DNA of 64,000 nt from Ephemerocybe angulata. Taxonomy: Eukaryota > Basidiomycota > Agaricomycetes > Agaricales > Psathyrellaceae. Where the stretch lies: NCBI GenBank assembly GCA_013368325.1, contig JAACJK010000065.1:434001-498000 (forward strand), given 5' to 3'. Position 1 is the first letter of the stretch, and each line of letters opens with the position of its first letter. The translations under genes were made by a program, and so were the position numbers. The notes beneath the pieces were generated by a model. The model saw only the letters and a list, made by a program, of their open reading frames with translations, was not told the origin of the DNA and did not search any database. Of the stretch, positions 12,211 through 23,700 are shown one piece after another.

Positions 12211-14864
12211 TTACCTATAAAAGGATATTCCCGACGAGCGCATCACAGTGAGCAGCCAAATCAGCACGGTGATCACCTCATCAATATTCAACGGACTGAT
12301 ACCCGACTCCCACCAGCGATACGCCTTGCCGAGCTGCTCGCTCTCCCTCTCCCTCATCGTCTGTATCTGCATATTCTCCACCGTCGTCTGCCCCATCATA
12401 ATCATAACAACGTGCGACACCGTCAACGTGAACGTGAACAGCGCAAACAGCGCGCTCCTATGACAAGGTGAGAATGAGGGGAATGCGACGAGAAGCTATA
12501 CGCACAAGGCGACGACGACGATCTGCTGCGGGTTCACGTCGACCCCGGGCTCGTTGAAGCCTTTCACGGTATACGGTATAACGCTCCCCACGATATACGC
12601 GCAGCACACGAACGCAGCCTGACAAAAGTTCAAAAAGAACTTATGGTTCCGTGCCCCCACACACTGTCCAATCCCTACAACCCATCATCAAAATTAACAA
12701 AGAGAAAGAGAACCAACCTCGATAAAAAGAAAAAGAAACACGCACAAGGACAATGGTGATCATACTTCAACACACACGTCCCACAACTCCGACAATGGTG
12801 CGCCCGGTGGGGCTTCACGAACCCATCTCTATCGCAATACCTGATGAAGGGATCCAACACCGGCGTCATCGGCGGACGCCTCGAGATATACGTCCGTGGT
12901 TTGGCGCCCTTGCCTTTACCACTACTCCCGGGCCTCTGAATCTTGCTCTGCGTCTCGCCAAATGGATCCTTCTCGGCGAGCCACCAACAACACAAAAGAG
13001 GCGACGATCCCGAGGGCGGACGTTTACGTCTACCCCGCTTCAGCCTCTGCCGCGCCCCAGCCGCCGACATCCCAGCAACAGCCGAGTCCACACCTCCCGC
13101 CTGCGCTTCCACGTCCGCTCCCGCTCCCGTTCTCGGGGTGGCCCCATAGCCATAGCTTCCTTCAGACTCAAACTCGCCCTACTCTCCCTCTCTCTCTCTC
13201 TCGGGTTCGCGCGCACCCTGTTCCCCACCCCCTCTTCTTCACTCTCACTGTCGCTCAACTCCGTAGCCCGATTAACATTCCCGTTCCCGTTCACCATCTC
13301 CCCTTGGTCGAAGTTCCTCAACGCGTCCGACCCATTCCCGTCCTTGCTCTTCCCGCTCCTGCTCCCCTCACTCTGCACCGTCCTCGTGCTCGTCGTCCTC
13401 GCCACAACATTCGGCCTCTGCGGCACAGCCAGGTTATTCGAAATCGCACTCGGATAAGGATAAGGATGTGGATGGGACGATGTCGAGGGGAAATAGGATG
13501 ACAAGCGCGGCTGCGAGTGCGATCTTTCCAGCGGTACCGCTGGTGTCGAGCGAATGAGGTCGAGCGATCGTCCCGTCTGCCTGGAGTCCGTGCCAAACCC
13601 TTCGCGCTGTCCCTCCGCGGGGCCCTGCGCCAACATCAGACTCAGCTCCTCGTACGAAGGACCGCCGATGCCCCTCGCCGCGGCGGGTTCGCTGAAGTTG
13701 AGGGTGTAGCGCGAGTCTTGCGAGGGGCGGCGGCGGTAGGACGCCGGGGGGAAGGAGAGGGTCTGCGAGGCTTGTGGGCTGTGCCCGCTGATGGAGGAGG
13801 GGCCTGGGGGTACGGATATGCAGGCTGGTTTGGGTGTCTTGGGCACGTAGTCTTTCGCGTAGCCAGGGGACGTTAGGATGACCTACATACATACATTCAG
13901 CGGAATCAGTTTTGAATTTGAAGTGGAATCATTGCAGAACGAACGAAGAAAGTACGCACCTTGACGTACGACCAAAGCATCCAAGTCCACACTATCGCGA
14001 AGCCGATGAGGAGGCCAATACCCTCCCTCCTACTCCCTTCCGCGGCCGATTTCTCCTGCAACATAGGCACGACGAGCACGCCGATGTACACGTATGCAGC
14101 GTAGCCCATGAGGCCGAAGGTGATGGCCACCGCCATCTTGAGGACGACCCACGGCTGGGGCTTTGCCGCTGCTGCCGCTTGGGGGCCGTAGCGGTCTTCC
14201 CTCGCACGCTCGACGCTTTCTTGCACGACGCCACAGCACGTCGGGGTCGGGGCTTCTTCACGCTCTGCCCGTGGTTGCGGAGGTGGGACGCTGGGAGGCG
14301 GGTGGGGGTGCCACCCGGTACGGGATTTGTGGGACGACGGCGGGCGTGGCTGGGGCCCGATTTGCGAAGGGGGTTTATTAACCGTCGAGGTGAGTGAAGA
14401 GCCGGACTTCGTGCTGCGGTGTGCGGCACCAAGGGGATATGCGGATGGTGGAGGTTGCGATGCGCCGTGTGAGTCCACCGCCGTGCTGGCCATTGAGAAC
14501 GAGGAGATCTTGGACCGGTGGGTCGCCCTGCTTGCACCAACAACCCCTTCTGCTACCACTGCTGCTGCAGGCCCGTTTGTCCCGAGGGTGTAGGTGTAGG
14601 ATGAAGGCGGGGGTGGGAGGACCCCGGATGCACGGGGAGCTGAATCGTGCGTCGATGCATGCACGGGCACGGTTGCATGGCCGTCGGAGTTGACTAGGGT
14701 GTTCGCGTTCGACGATGCGGAGCGGTGGTGCTGGTGACTCTGGCTTCCTCGCGTGTGGGGGCTGCTTCGCGGGGGCCTGAGGAAGAGGAGGAGCTGCCGG
14801 GCCTTCGGGTGGTCGCGTTGAGCGATGTCGACGGCGGGTATGATGATGAGGGGGAGGGGGACAT
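12211..14864 (-). pseudogene. DHHC palmitoyltransferase, copy 2 (two frameshifts)
   Basis: Nearly identical to copy 1 with the same exon pattern. One G is missing from a G run near 14756 (five instead of six), early in exon 1, and one C is missing from a C run near 13142 (four instead of five), in exon 2 before the DHHC domain. Either deletion alone would stop translation before the catalytic domain. The downstream sequence, including the DHHC block and the replaced tail, is otherwise unchanged. Both changes are in homopolymers, so an assembly or sequencing error is a real alternative to decay. Confidence 0.75.
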
Positions 14865-16805
14865 GCTCTGCTCCGACGGGGCTGCACGCTATCGATGCAT
14901 GTAGAGGCCTGGTTAGGGTTGGGTGTGGAGGGGCGGGAGGTCGTTCCACTGAAGCCTTCCTCGCCGTCGCTCCCTGTGTTTGGATCCAAGGGGCAAGGCA
15001 CAAACAGTCCCTAATGGGGTTATCCTCAGCCAAAGGCCGCGGCGTCTGTTTGGCACCACCGTCACCGTCCCTCGCGCATCCACGTCCACCGCTGCGCCCT
15101 CGAGCCCTCTCTAGACTACGCTCGCATCTGTTCGCCTCGCAGCGCCTGCCCTGACGCGCCGACCGCTGTGATTGGCTCCCTGGACCCTTTTTCGACGCAA
15201 GGCTGCGCGGCCCCTTTGTGCTCGACCGCCCAGATCCCTCGCCTCGCTTCTCTCCTGGCCCGTTCCCTCATCCCCACTACTCTACACAACGAGGTACGTT
15301 ACTCGGCTCTCTACTACAGATCCGATGTTAGCAACCAACCCAACCCATAGGCAGCCATGCTGCGACCTCCCGCCAGTCAGCAAAAGTTCAACTCATCGAC
15401 GGCATCGCGATGCACACGGAGCCTCACGCAAAGGACGCCAATGGCACCAATCCCACATCTCCACATCTACACTCAGGACCCACCACCGTCGCATCGACAC
15501 GTCCTCCGCAATTCGGTCACAAGCACGCTCAGAACCAAACTCAGAACGAGCGTGCAACTGGCGCTTCGACTGGAACGACGGCGCCCCCGATCGCGACGTA
15601 CTCGGCACACCCAAACTCGAGTAGTCGCATTACGGCGGTGGAACGAACGGCGCCCCTTCACACCGGTGAGTTCCCAAGCAACTTCCCCAATGAACCCGAA
15701 CTCACGTCGGCTTGCTAGTCCCCATCCGACCGCCTCACGTCCATATCCCCGCAAATCCCGACTATCGACAAACCCACGCGCTGCGAAACACGAGTGCATC
15801 AGCCATCTCGCGTCTGTCCGCTGGTCTACGGTCAGACCCGGAACTCAGTCGTCCTCGGCGCCTTGCGCGACACCAGCACCAGGACAGAACAGCCAGAACC
15901 GAACGAAACACGCGGCGGCTCTCACCCATCGCACCGTCCCACGTCCATCTCCCCGTAAACGCACGCATACCGAACGCGAGTGCACCGGCCGTCTGGCGAC
16001 GATAATCAATTCGCTCGACCGCCATCGTTCTGAACTCCGTCTCCTGCGTCGCACGAGCTCGCGCAAGTCGAGACCGCCGGAACCGAGGTCTGGTGCGTAG
16101 GACGGGACGTCAGCGTACGTTTTCGTTATTCTATCCAAATAGACTGACCATGTGTACTAGCAGCTCGCCGACCCGCATTGCCGCCAGCATCGACATTGGG
16201 CCGGAAATCGCAACGGATCCAAGCGGACGACGCTGCGCGAACGGATGCGGGCACGTCGGCGGGGATGCTGCCAAGGTCGAGGCGAATATCGCAACGAGTG
16301 GACGCCATACGCACCAAAGATGGAGGTGAGCACGACGGCGGGGCCAGCTACGAAGATGGGGGCACGGCATGAACCGTGCACAGGCGAGAAACGACGACCA
16401 GCAGAGAATAAGTAGTCAGTACGTGTAGTCAAGAATGTATTCCGTACGCACGCAATAGACTTGTTTGTGTTTTGAACTTGTCTTGAGGTCCACGGCGAAG
16501 GGCGAAGTCGGGAAATCTCGAGTCTAAGAAAGAGGTTTGAGCCTTGGAGATGAATAAGATCTCGTGCATCTTACCGTTGTATTGCAGACCCCGTCCCAAT
16601 CAATCAATGTCCATGTAATATATTACTGACCTGGTGTGACGAAGGTATCAGTGAGCGCGAACAACATATGTGGACTTTGGTACTTACAAGTCAGTATCGT
16701 CGTCAGTCGAATTCACGACGCCGCGATCCGAAGGCTTGAGATTTTGCCCTGAGAGTACGTTGAGTACGTTGAGTCGTCTCTGCATCGAGGAAAACAAAAG
16801 CTCAC
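14865..16805. other. Module B, left part, copy 2
   Basis: Near-identical repeat of 5992-7932, with the same plus-strand intron-like segments and the same unresolved frames. Confidence 0.4.
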
Positions 16806-17019
16806 CTGGCATTCTGTCCTATCTAGTGCGAGGGATGCAGTCAATGGGTCAGCACTTATGTAGTGAATAGAATTCTAACAAATACTCACCAGGGCGGCGA
16901 GCTGGGTATCGCGACTGACAGCTGAAGAGACTTCAAGAGAGGCGAACATGCAACGAGCATGAGCGATCGACGACGACGACGAGGTATCAAAAACTCACCA
17001 AGGGCGACGCCAATCTTAT
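16806..17019 (-). CDS. Conserved microexon chain, module B copy 2 (partial gene)
   Basis: Identical to the copy 1 chain at an offset of 8873: exons of 17, 32 and 21 nt with the same splice sites and frame. Its sequence adds no independent support because the two units are too recent. Confidence 0.45.
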
Positions 17020-17749
17020 CTCAGCAGACGACGACAAAACCAGTCAAGCGACGAGCACCGCAATGGGAGCGAGTGGATGTAAAGAAAGTGTAAGAGGGGA
17101 GGAGGAATCCCGTTGAGGAGGGGATGATGGGAAACTCACCGGTGCGCCCTCCACCTCTTATACCTCACACCCCCGAGATCTCGCACACCGCCAAGGCCTC
17201 CATCTCCCCACCAAGACCTCCGCACTCCACCCAAGAAACCCTAATTCGATGCGCGAAGTCACCCGGCATTCGGATCTGCGCGCAAAACGCACTATCCAGT
17301 AATCCGCCTCCCCAATCTCATTGAATATCCGTGAAATTTTCGCTGTTCGGGTGGGCAGACAGCGGGCGCGCATTTCGGGTGTCTGATGGGAGTTACGCGA
17401 GCCTTGGCGACCGGGATCCGTGCAGGGATGAGGTGTTGGGAGTGTTTTTGGGGTGAAAGGGGATCAGGAGGAGAAGGTCAGTGGGAGATCGAGATTGTGA
17501 GGGAATTTGAGTGGGGAGGGTGCTACGAGAGATAGAGAGGGGTACCCCTATGTGTATAGAGGTACTCGTTAGTACTCCAGAGACCCGCAGTGTCTCCAAA
17601 CCTAAGGTATGAGCCGCTCTCTTTTGTTTTCGTGATAAAGCAGGTAATCTTAACTAAACTTTCTGGCCTTCGTCGGACGCATACTGAGCTACGCAACGTA
17701 ACATAGAATGTACTCCAATATCCCTCAGGTAAGCTTTTACGAACTCTAT

Positions 17750-20700
17750 CTCCAAATCCTGCAGAAACATGTGTGCAATCGTTCATTCTGTATGTTCCTC
17801 TCCCGGAACCCGGTTTCCATTGCCCGTTCTCAATTAAACTCCCTTCCCAGCTTATCTCGGAAGCGATAACAGAAAACATTACGGTAGCACTAGTACGTAT
17901 GATGCATCAACTTACGCTAGCCTAGAACTCTGGAAATGGTGTAATGGCGGTGTTGCAACGAACAGTGTGAGGACGAGACCTTGGCCCCAGATCCCGGCTG
18001 TGTGTCAGGAATTTTGCCTCATGTGGGCTAGCGGAGAGCTTTAGAGTAAGCCAAGTATACCCCAGAGAGGTTTCCAGCGCACTGAGTTGTGTTTTACTCG
18101 CTGTGGATGTGCGCAAAACGCCCCGTTTCGTTGGCGCCGAAATAAGCGCCCGTCGACGTGAGCATCCGATCCGTGTCATTCGATCGGCCTGGCCGTGAAA
18201 TAGGCTTCCTCACGGAAAGAGTCACCTGCGTACGTACTGTAGCACCTGCTATACGTGGCCTAGCCGTGCGGAGGTGTTTGTATAGGTGAGATATTCAAGT
18301 ATATGTGATTTATTCATTCTAAGCAAAGGAACAGAAGTCCGGCGTGCCCACGCGCATCAGCGCGGGGACGCATGTAATGGGGGTAACGTACATGGGCCTT
18401 GGGCCCTTACGCAGCTGGCTTAACCTAATTGTGGAAAGCGAGAGGGATGGGCCCTGAGACAAGCGTGGGGGCTGGGTAGCGAGGGCGCTTGTGACGGCAA
18501 GGCAAGGCCTGGAAGCTCACGGCGGAGCACTCCGCTCGCCCTTGGCCGCCGTTTCTCGCTCGGTACTCACCGCTGCAATCTAATGTACGTACGTATGCCA
18601 TCCTAACGGCAACTATCAAGTCAATTCAAGCCTTCCATCGCTCGTAATCCGGCGTTGCTGTATGAGGCTAGCAAGAGAATTGTGAGTGCGAATGAACGGC
18701 TTCACTATAACGAGTTGACGTACCGTAGGTACCGGAGTGCGCGCGGTTGCGCCTCGTAGCGTGTTTGCCCTGGAAAAGGCCTTGGGAGCGTCCATATCTA
18801 GACGCAGGACTACGTCGCAGTCAGTCCATGCAAAAGCTCAACATTACATTACGGACTGACCTGGTATGTTTACGCCAATCTTCCGGTGGCAATCCCGCGG
18901 ACGTCGTCACTAATTAAGATGTGATTAGTACCGAATGGAAAGGATAACGATTTGCTCTACTCACGTTCGCATCCGAACCGAGTTTTTGCTGCCTAATCTA
19001 ATTAGAGTTTCTAATCAGTCCGGACTCCGAAAGTAGATGATGCGAAATGAATGGCTTACCGTGGAATGAGGGCGGGCGACGGCGAGGCAAGCTGTGTTTG
19101 GGGTAACATCCTAATGATGTTGAGATGACAGGAGCCTGGAGTGAGAAATGGGGAGAGCGTACCTGTATAGCGACAGGCACTCGCCGCTGACGGCATTGGA
19201 TATTTCTGATGTGGCCGAAATTAGAGCAAGGCGACGAATACAAATTCCTGGCTTACCTATGCGGTCTGCGGTATCGCGCGGGATTCTGGGCCACTTGAAA
19301 TGTAGAATCAGAGATATGAGCGACATAATCCAAGGCTCAGAATGCTTACTGACGCAGATTTGACGAGAGGGGCGAAAAATCGATTTTTGGAGGTCCGGGA
19401 AACGCTGTCGAGATGTCTATGAACGTCCTCCGTGCCTCAGAATATGTAGACTCAAACAGAAGTGGCGGGGGCGTACCTTCGACTGCTTCAGAAAGCGTCC
19501 CGCGGTCTGTGCCGAGGCCGGAGATTCGAAAAGGCGATTTTCGAGCGTCCGGGGATCGGTGTTGATTAATGATTGGTGTCCGCTGACGAGTTTGAAGGGT
19601 GCGACGAGCTTGAGGTCCGGAAATTCGACTTTTGAGCGTCTGGGAAACGGCGGTTCGAGGGCTACACGCTCAGTGGATCAGGATATGTGCAATGAAAGGG
19701 AATATGTGTACGTACCTTCGGCGGCCCCAGCGCCGAGCTTGAGGTTCGGAAATTCCATTTTCGAGCGTCCCGGGAAACGGCGTTGCGAGGGCTGCACGCT
19801 CAGTGGATCAGGATACGTGCAGTGAAAGCGAGGAGGCGTGGACGTACCTTGAGCTTGCCTCGGCTGCTTCAAGCAGCGTCCTCCCGTTGATGCCGAGCTT
19901 GAGATATAAAAAATCGATTTTCGAACGTCCGGGAATCGTGGTGGATTGGTGTTGGCCGTCGAGAGACGTGGCTCGTCTGGGAATGGAGCTGGATTGATCT
20001 TGGCCGGAAAGGGACGTGCAGGGTCCAGGTTCGAATTGTGCGGAAGAACGATTGCGGCAAAGGAAGTCTTGTCTGAGCGGCGGTGAGCTGTGGATATCAT
20101 ATTCAGCACTGAAACGGATGCTAAGCATTCCAAGAACATACTTTACCGTTTAGAGAGGATATAGAACGTGGGGTGCCGTGCGTAAAGTCCGAGGTCGACC
20201 ACGAGTGTCCGCAGAACGACTGGCTTCAGCCTGGACCGTCAGTGGCTATGTGTCGAGCAAAGGAAGAGTCAAGACGTATCATAGAACGAACGTGTAGGCG
20301 AGTGTGCAAACCTTGGTCGTCGTTGCTGAGGCTTGCTCTGGAGTTGTGGACGTGATCTTGGAAGTAGAAGGGAAATGGAGAAGTGCCCGTCGCAGCCGCA
20401 GGCCACGACACGTGTTGTGGGAGAAGTCAGAATGAATCGAGGGTAAACCGTTACCCAAGAATAATCGGAGCATGAATTCGCCAACTCGGGTCATCGAGAT
20501 TCGGGCAACGGGCCGAGAATAACTTGAAATTTCATTAACAAGGCTGGGAACCGTTGTACGTACATACAGGGGTCTACATAACTACTCTTTCTCCCTTCCT
20601 CCAGCCAAGTCCCTTCCATACACATGACCTAAAGGTAAGACATGTTAGCATGCTTGTAAAGAGAGAGGAAGGAGGAGTCAAGCACAGGACACCGCATAGA

Positions 20701-21330
20701 GGACAGCAATAAAAGTGTTAGTAGTGTTGCCGGCTGCCCGGAGGAATGATCAATCCAGCGCCACCTGGACTGATTATTGCCTCCAGGCGCAAGGGAAGCG
20801 AAGGGGACGCACCTGTGGCAGCCGGAATGCCCGGTTGCTCCCTGCCACGTCAATGGTCCGTGCGCGCTGAGGGCATATATAAGCTGGACAAAATCCGCCG
20901 CCTCCCCCAGCGAAGGGTGAGCTGTGACCCCGAGCTATACTATGCCCGTGCTCTGCGTGTTCTTCAACAGGACATGTATTCATGGGCATAGTATGGGTAG
21001 ACACGATCTGAAAAGCCTGAATGTATTAGATAGAGGAAATAAGTTAGCTCTTTTTTCGTCTTTTTAGCCCCAAATAGCAAGTCTTTACCTATAAAAGGAT
21101 ATTCCCGACGAGCGCATCACAGTGAGCAGCCAAATCAGCACGGTGATCACCTCATCAATATTCAACGGACTGATACCCGACTCCCACCAGCGATACGCCT
21201 TGCCGAGCTGCTCGCTCTCCCTCTCCCTCATCGTCTGTATCTGCATATTCTCCACCGTCGTCTGCCCCATCATAATCATAACAACGTGCGACACCGTCAA
21301 CGTGAACGTGAACAGCGCAAACAGTGCGCT
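17750..21330. repeat. Partial tandem unit copy 3
   Basis: Near identity to copies 1 and 2 continues to about 21330, inside intron 3 of the third palmitoyltransferase gene. From there the sequence is still homologous but carries many substitutions and indels, resembling the older copy at 26-29 kb. The recent amplification therefore ends, or a gene-conversion tract ends, at this point. Confidence 0.93.
19111..20139 (-). CDS. Putative 7-exon protein with reiterated exons, module C copy 3
   Basis: All exon, donor and acceptor positions of the 1362-2390 gene are repeated at an offset of 17749, including the full G run lost in copy 2, so the 234-codon frame is again open. Nothing in it identifies a function. 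Two intact frames out of three argue mildly for a protein, but the copies are too recent for that to be strong evidence. Confidence 0.4.
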
Positions 21331-23700
21331 CCTACACCATAAAACAAAACATAATTCTCATCAGCAATGCCAAAACGAACGAAGCGAAATGAAATGCACG
21401 CACAGTGCGACGACGACGATCTGCTGCGGGTTCACGTCGACCCCCGGCTCGTTGAAGCCTTTCACGGTATAGGGTATAACGCTCCCCACGATATACGCGC
21501 AGCACAAGAACGCAGCCTGACAAAAGTTCAAAAAGAACTTATGGTTCCGTGCCCCCACACACTGTCCAATCCCTACAACCCATCATCAAAAGCATCATTA
21601 ACAAAGAGAACCAACCTCGATAAAAGAAAAAAAAGAAACACGTACAAGGACAATGGTGATCATACCTCAACACACACGTCCCACAACTCCGACAATGGTG
21701 TGCCCGGTGGGGCTTCACGAACCCATCTCTATCGCAATACCTGATAAACGGATCCAACACCGGCGTCATCGGCGGACGTCTCGAGATGTACGTCCGTGGT
21801 TTGGCGCCCTTACTACTACCCCTCTTGCTCTGTGTATCGCCTTCCTTCTCGGCGAGCCACCAACAACACAGGAGTAAATTAGGCCCAGATCCCGCAGGTC
21901 GCTTGCCTCGCTTCAACCGCTGCCGCGCCCCAGCCGCCGACATCCTCCCAGCCACAGCCGAGTCCACACCTCCCGCCTGCGCCTCTACGTCCGCTCCCGC
22001 TCCCGCCCTCGGTGCCCCCAAAGCTTCCCTCAGACTCAAACTCGCCCGACTCTCTGTCTCTCTCGCCCTGTTCCCCACCCCCTCACCCTCACTCTCGCTA
22101 TCCCTATCTTCACTCCCCTCCGCCACCGCAGCGCGACCAGCATTGCCATGGCCATTCACCATCTCTCCTTGATCGAACCTCAACGCGTCCGACCCCGACA
22201 AGCCGTCCTTGCTCTTCCCGCTCCCGCTCTGCTCACTCCTCACCGTCCTCGCGCTCGTCGTCCTCTCTACAACATTCGGCCTCTGTGGCACAGCCAGGTT
22301 ATTCGTCGCACTCGGATGAGGATGCGGATGTGGATGTGGATGGTTTGACGTTGAGGGGAAATAGGATGACAAGCGCGGCTGCGAGTGCGATCTCTCGAGC
22401 GGTACCGCTGGCGTCGAGCGAATGAGGTCGAGCGATCGTCCCGTTCCCGTCTGCCTGGAGGAATCCATCTTGCCGTTGCCGTTGTTCCCCTCTCCACTAG
22501 GCTGCGCCAACATCAGACTCAGCTCCTCGTACGAAGGGCCCCCGATGCCCCTCGCCAAGCCCGGGGTCGCGGCGGGTTCGCTGAAGGTGAGTGTGTAGCG
22601 CGAGTCTTGCGAGGGACGCCGGGCTGGGGAAAAGGAGAGGGTCTGGGAGGCTTGTGGGCTGTGTCCGCCGATGGTCGAGCCTGGAGGTACGGAGATGCAG
22701 GGTGGTTTGGGAGTCTTGGGCACGTAGTCTTTCGCATAGCCAGGAGACGTCAGAATGACCTGCAGAGGAAGGAATCAGTAAGTGGTTTTGCGCACGATGA
22801 GCTACGCACCTTGATGTACGACCAAAGCATCCAAGTCCACAGTACCGCGAAGCCAACCAGCAATCCAATACCCTCCCTCCTACTCCCTTCCGCGGCGGGC
22901 TTCGCCTGCAGCATCGGCACGACGAGCACGCCGACGTACACGTATGCAGCATAGCCCATGAGGCCGAAGGTGATGGCCACCGCCATCTTGAGGACGACCC
23001 ATGGCTGGGGCTTTGCCGCCGCGTGGGGGCCGTAGCGGTCTTCCCTCGCACGCTCGACGCTTTCTTGCACGACGCCACAGCACGTAGGCGTAGGGGCTTC
23101 TTCGTCCTGTGCCTGTGGGTGCGGAGGTGGAGCGCTGGGAGGCGGGTGGGCTTGCGGAGGGTGCCACCCGGTACGGGATTTGTGGGACGACGGCGGGCGT
23201 GGCTGGGCGCCGAGTTGGGGAGGGGGTTTATTGACCGTCGAGTTCAGCGAAGAGCCGGACTTGGTGCTGCGGTGTGCTGATGCGGCACCAAGTGGGTATG
23301 CGGATGGTGGAGGTGCGCCGACGCCGCCATGGGAGTGCGAGTCTACCGCCGTGCTGGCCATTGAGAACGAGGAGATCTTGGACCGGTGGTTCGCCCTGTT
23401 TGCACTAACACCTTCTGCTATTACTGCTGCAGGCCCGTTTGTCCCGCTGAAGGTGTAGGATGAAGGCGGGGGAGGGAGGCCCCCGGATGCACGGGGCGCT
23501 GAATCTTGCGTCGCATGACCGTCGGAGTTGACTAGGGTGTTTGCGTTCGACGATGCGGAGCGGTGGTGCTGATGACTCTGGCTTCTTCGCGTGTTGGGGG
23601 CTGCTTCGCGGGGACTTGAGGAAGAGGAGCTGCCGGGCCTTCGGGTGGTCGCGTTGAGCGATGTCGACGGCGGGTATGATGACGAGGGGGAAGGGGACAT
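21085..23700 (-). CDS. DHHC palmitoyltransferase, copy 3 (mosaic)
   Basis: Exons 22810-23700, 21646-22759, 21404-21572 and 21085-21331 join to an open frame of 806 aa. Domain order is as in copy 1: disordered N-terminus, two membrane segments, long loop, DHHC zinc domain split by an intron after HHCP, two membrane segments, TTVE motif, replaced hydrophobic tail. The last exon is essentially identical to copies 1 and 2, whereas intron 3 and everything upstream is diverged and closer to copy 4. The gene is therefore a mosaic of a young 3' end and an old 5' part. It is intact as read and, with copy 1, one of two usable copies here. Confidence 0.86.

Larger units (their letters stand above)
8877..17749. 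repeat. Tandem unit copy 2 of the ~8.87-kb array
   Basis: This is a complete second copy, 8873 bp against 8876 bp for copy 1. The three missing bases are single deletions inside homopolymers: a G run near 10676, a C run near 13142 and a G run near 14756. Each falls in a predicted coding exon, so copy 2 is the broken member while copies 1 and 3 keep the frames where they can be compared. Confidence 0.97.

Noticed and set aside
8282..12307. Module C as a single transposon insertion
   Set aside because: No terminal inverted repeats or target duplication were found at its borders, and it replaces rather than interrupts the copy-4 sequence.
13906..15033. Palmitoyltransferase copy 2 with an alternative longer N-terminus
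   Set aside because: The longer frame arises only because a lost G joins an upstream, otherwise unused frame to the real one; the same upstream region is out of frame in the other copies.
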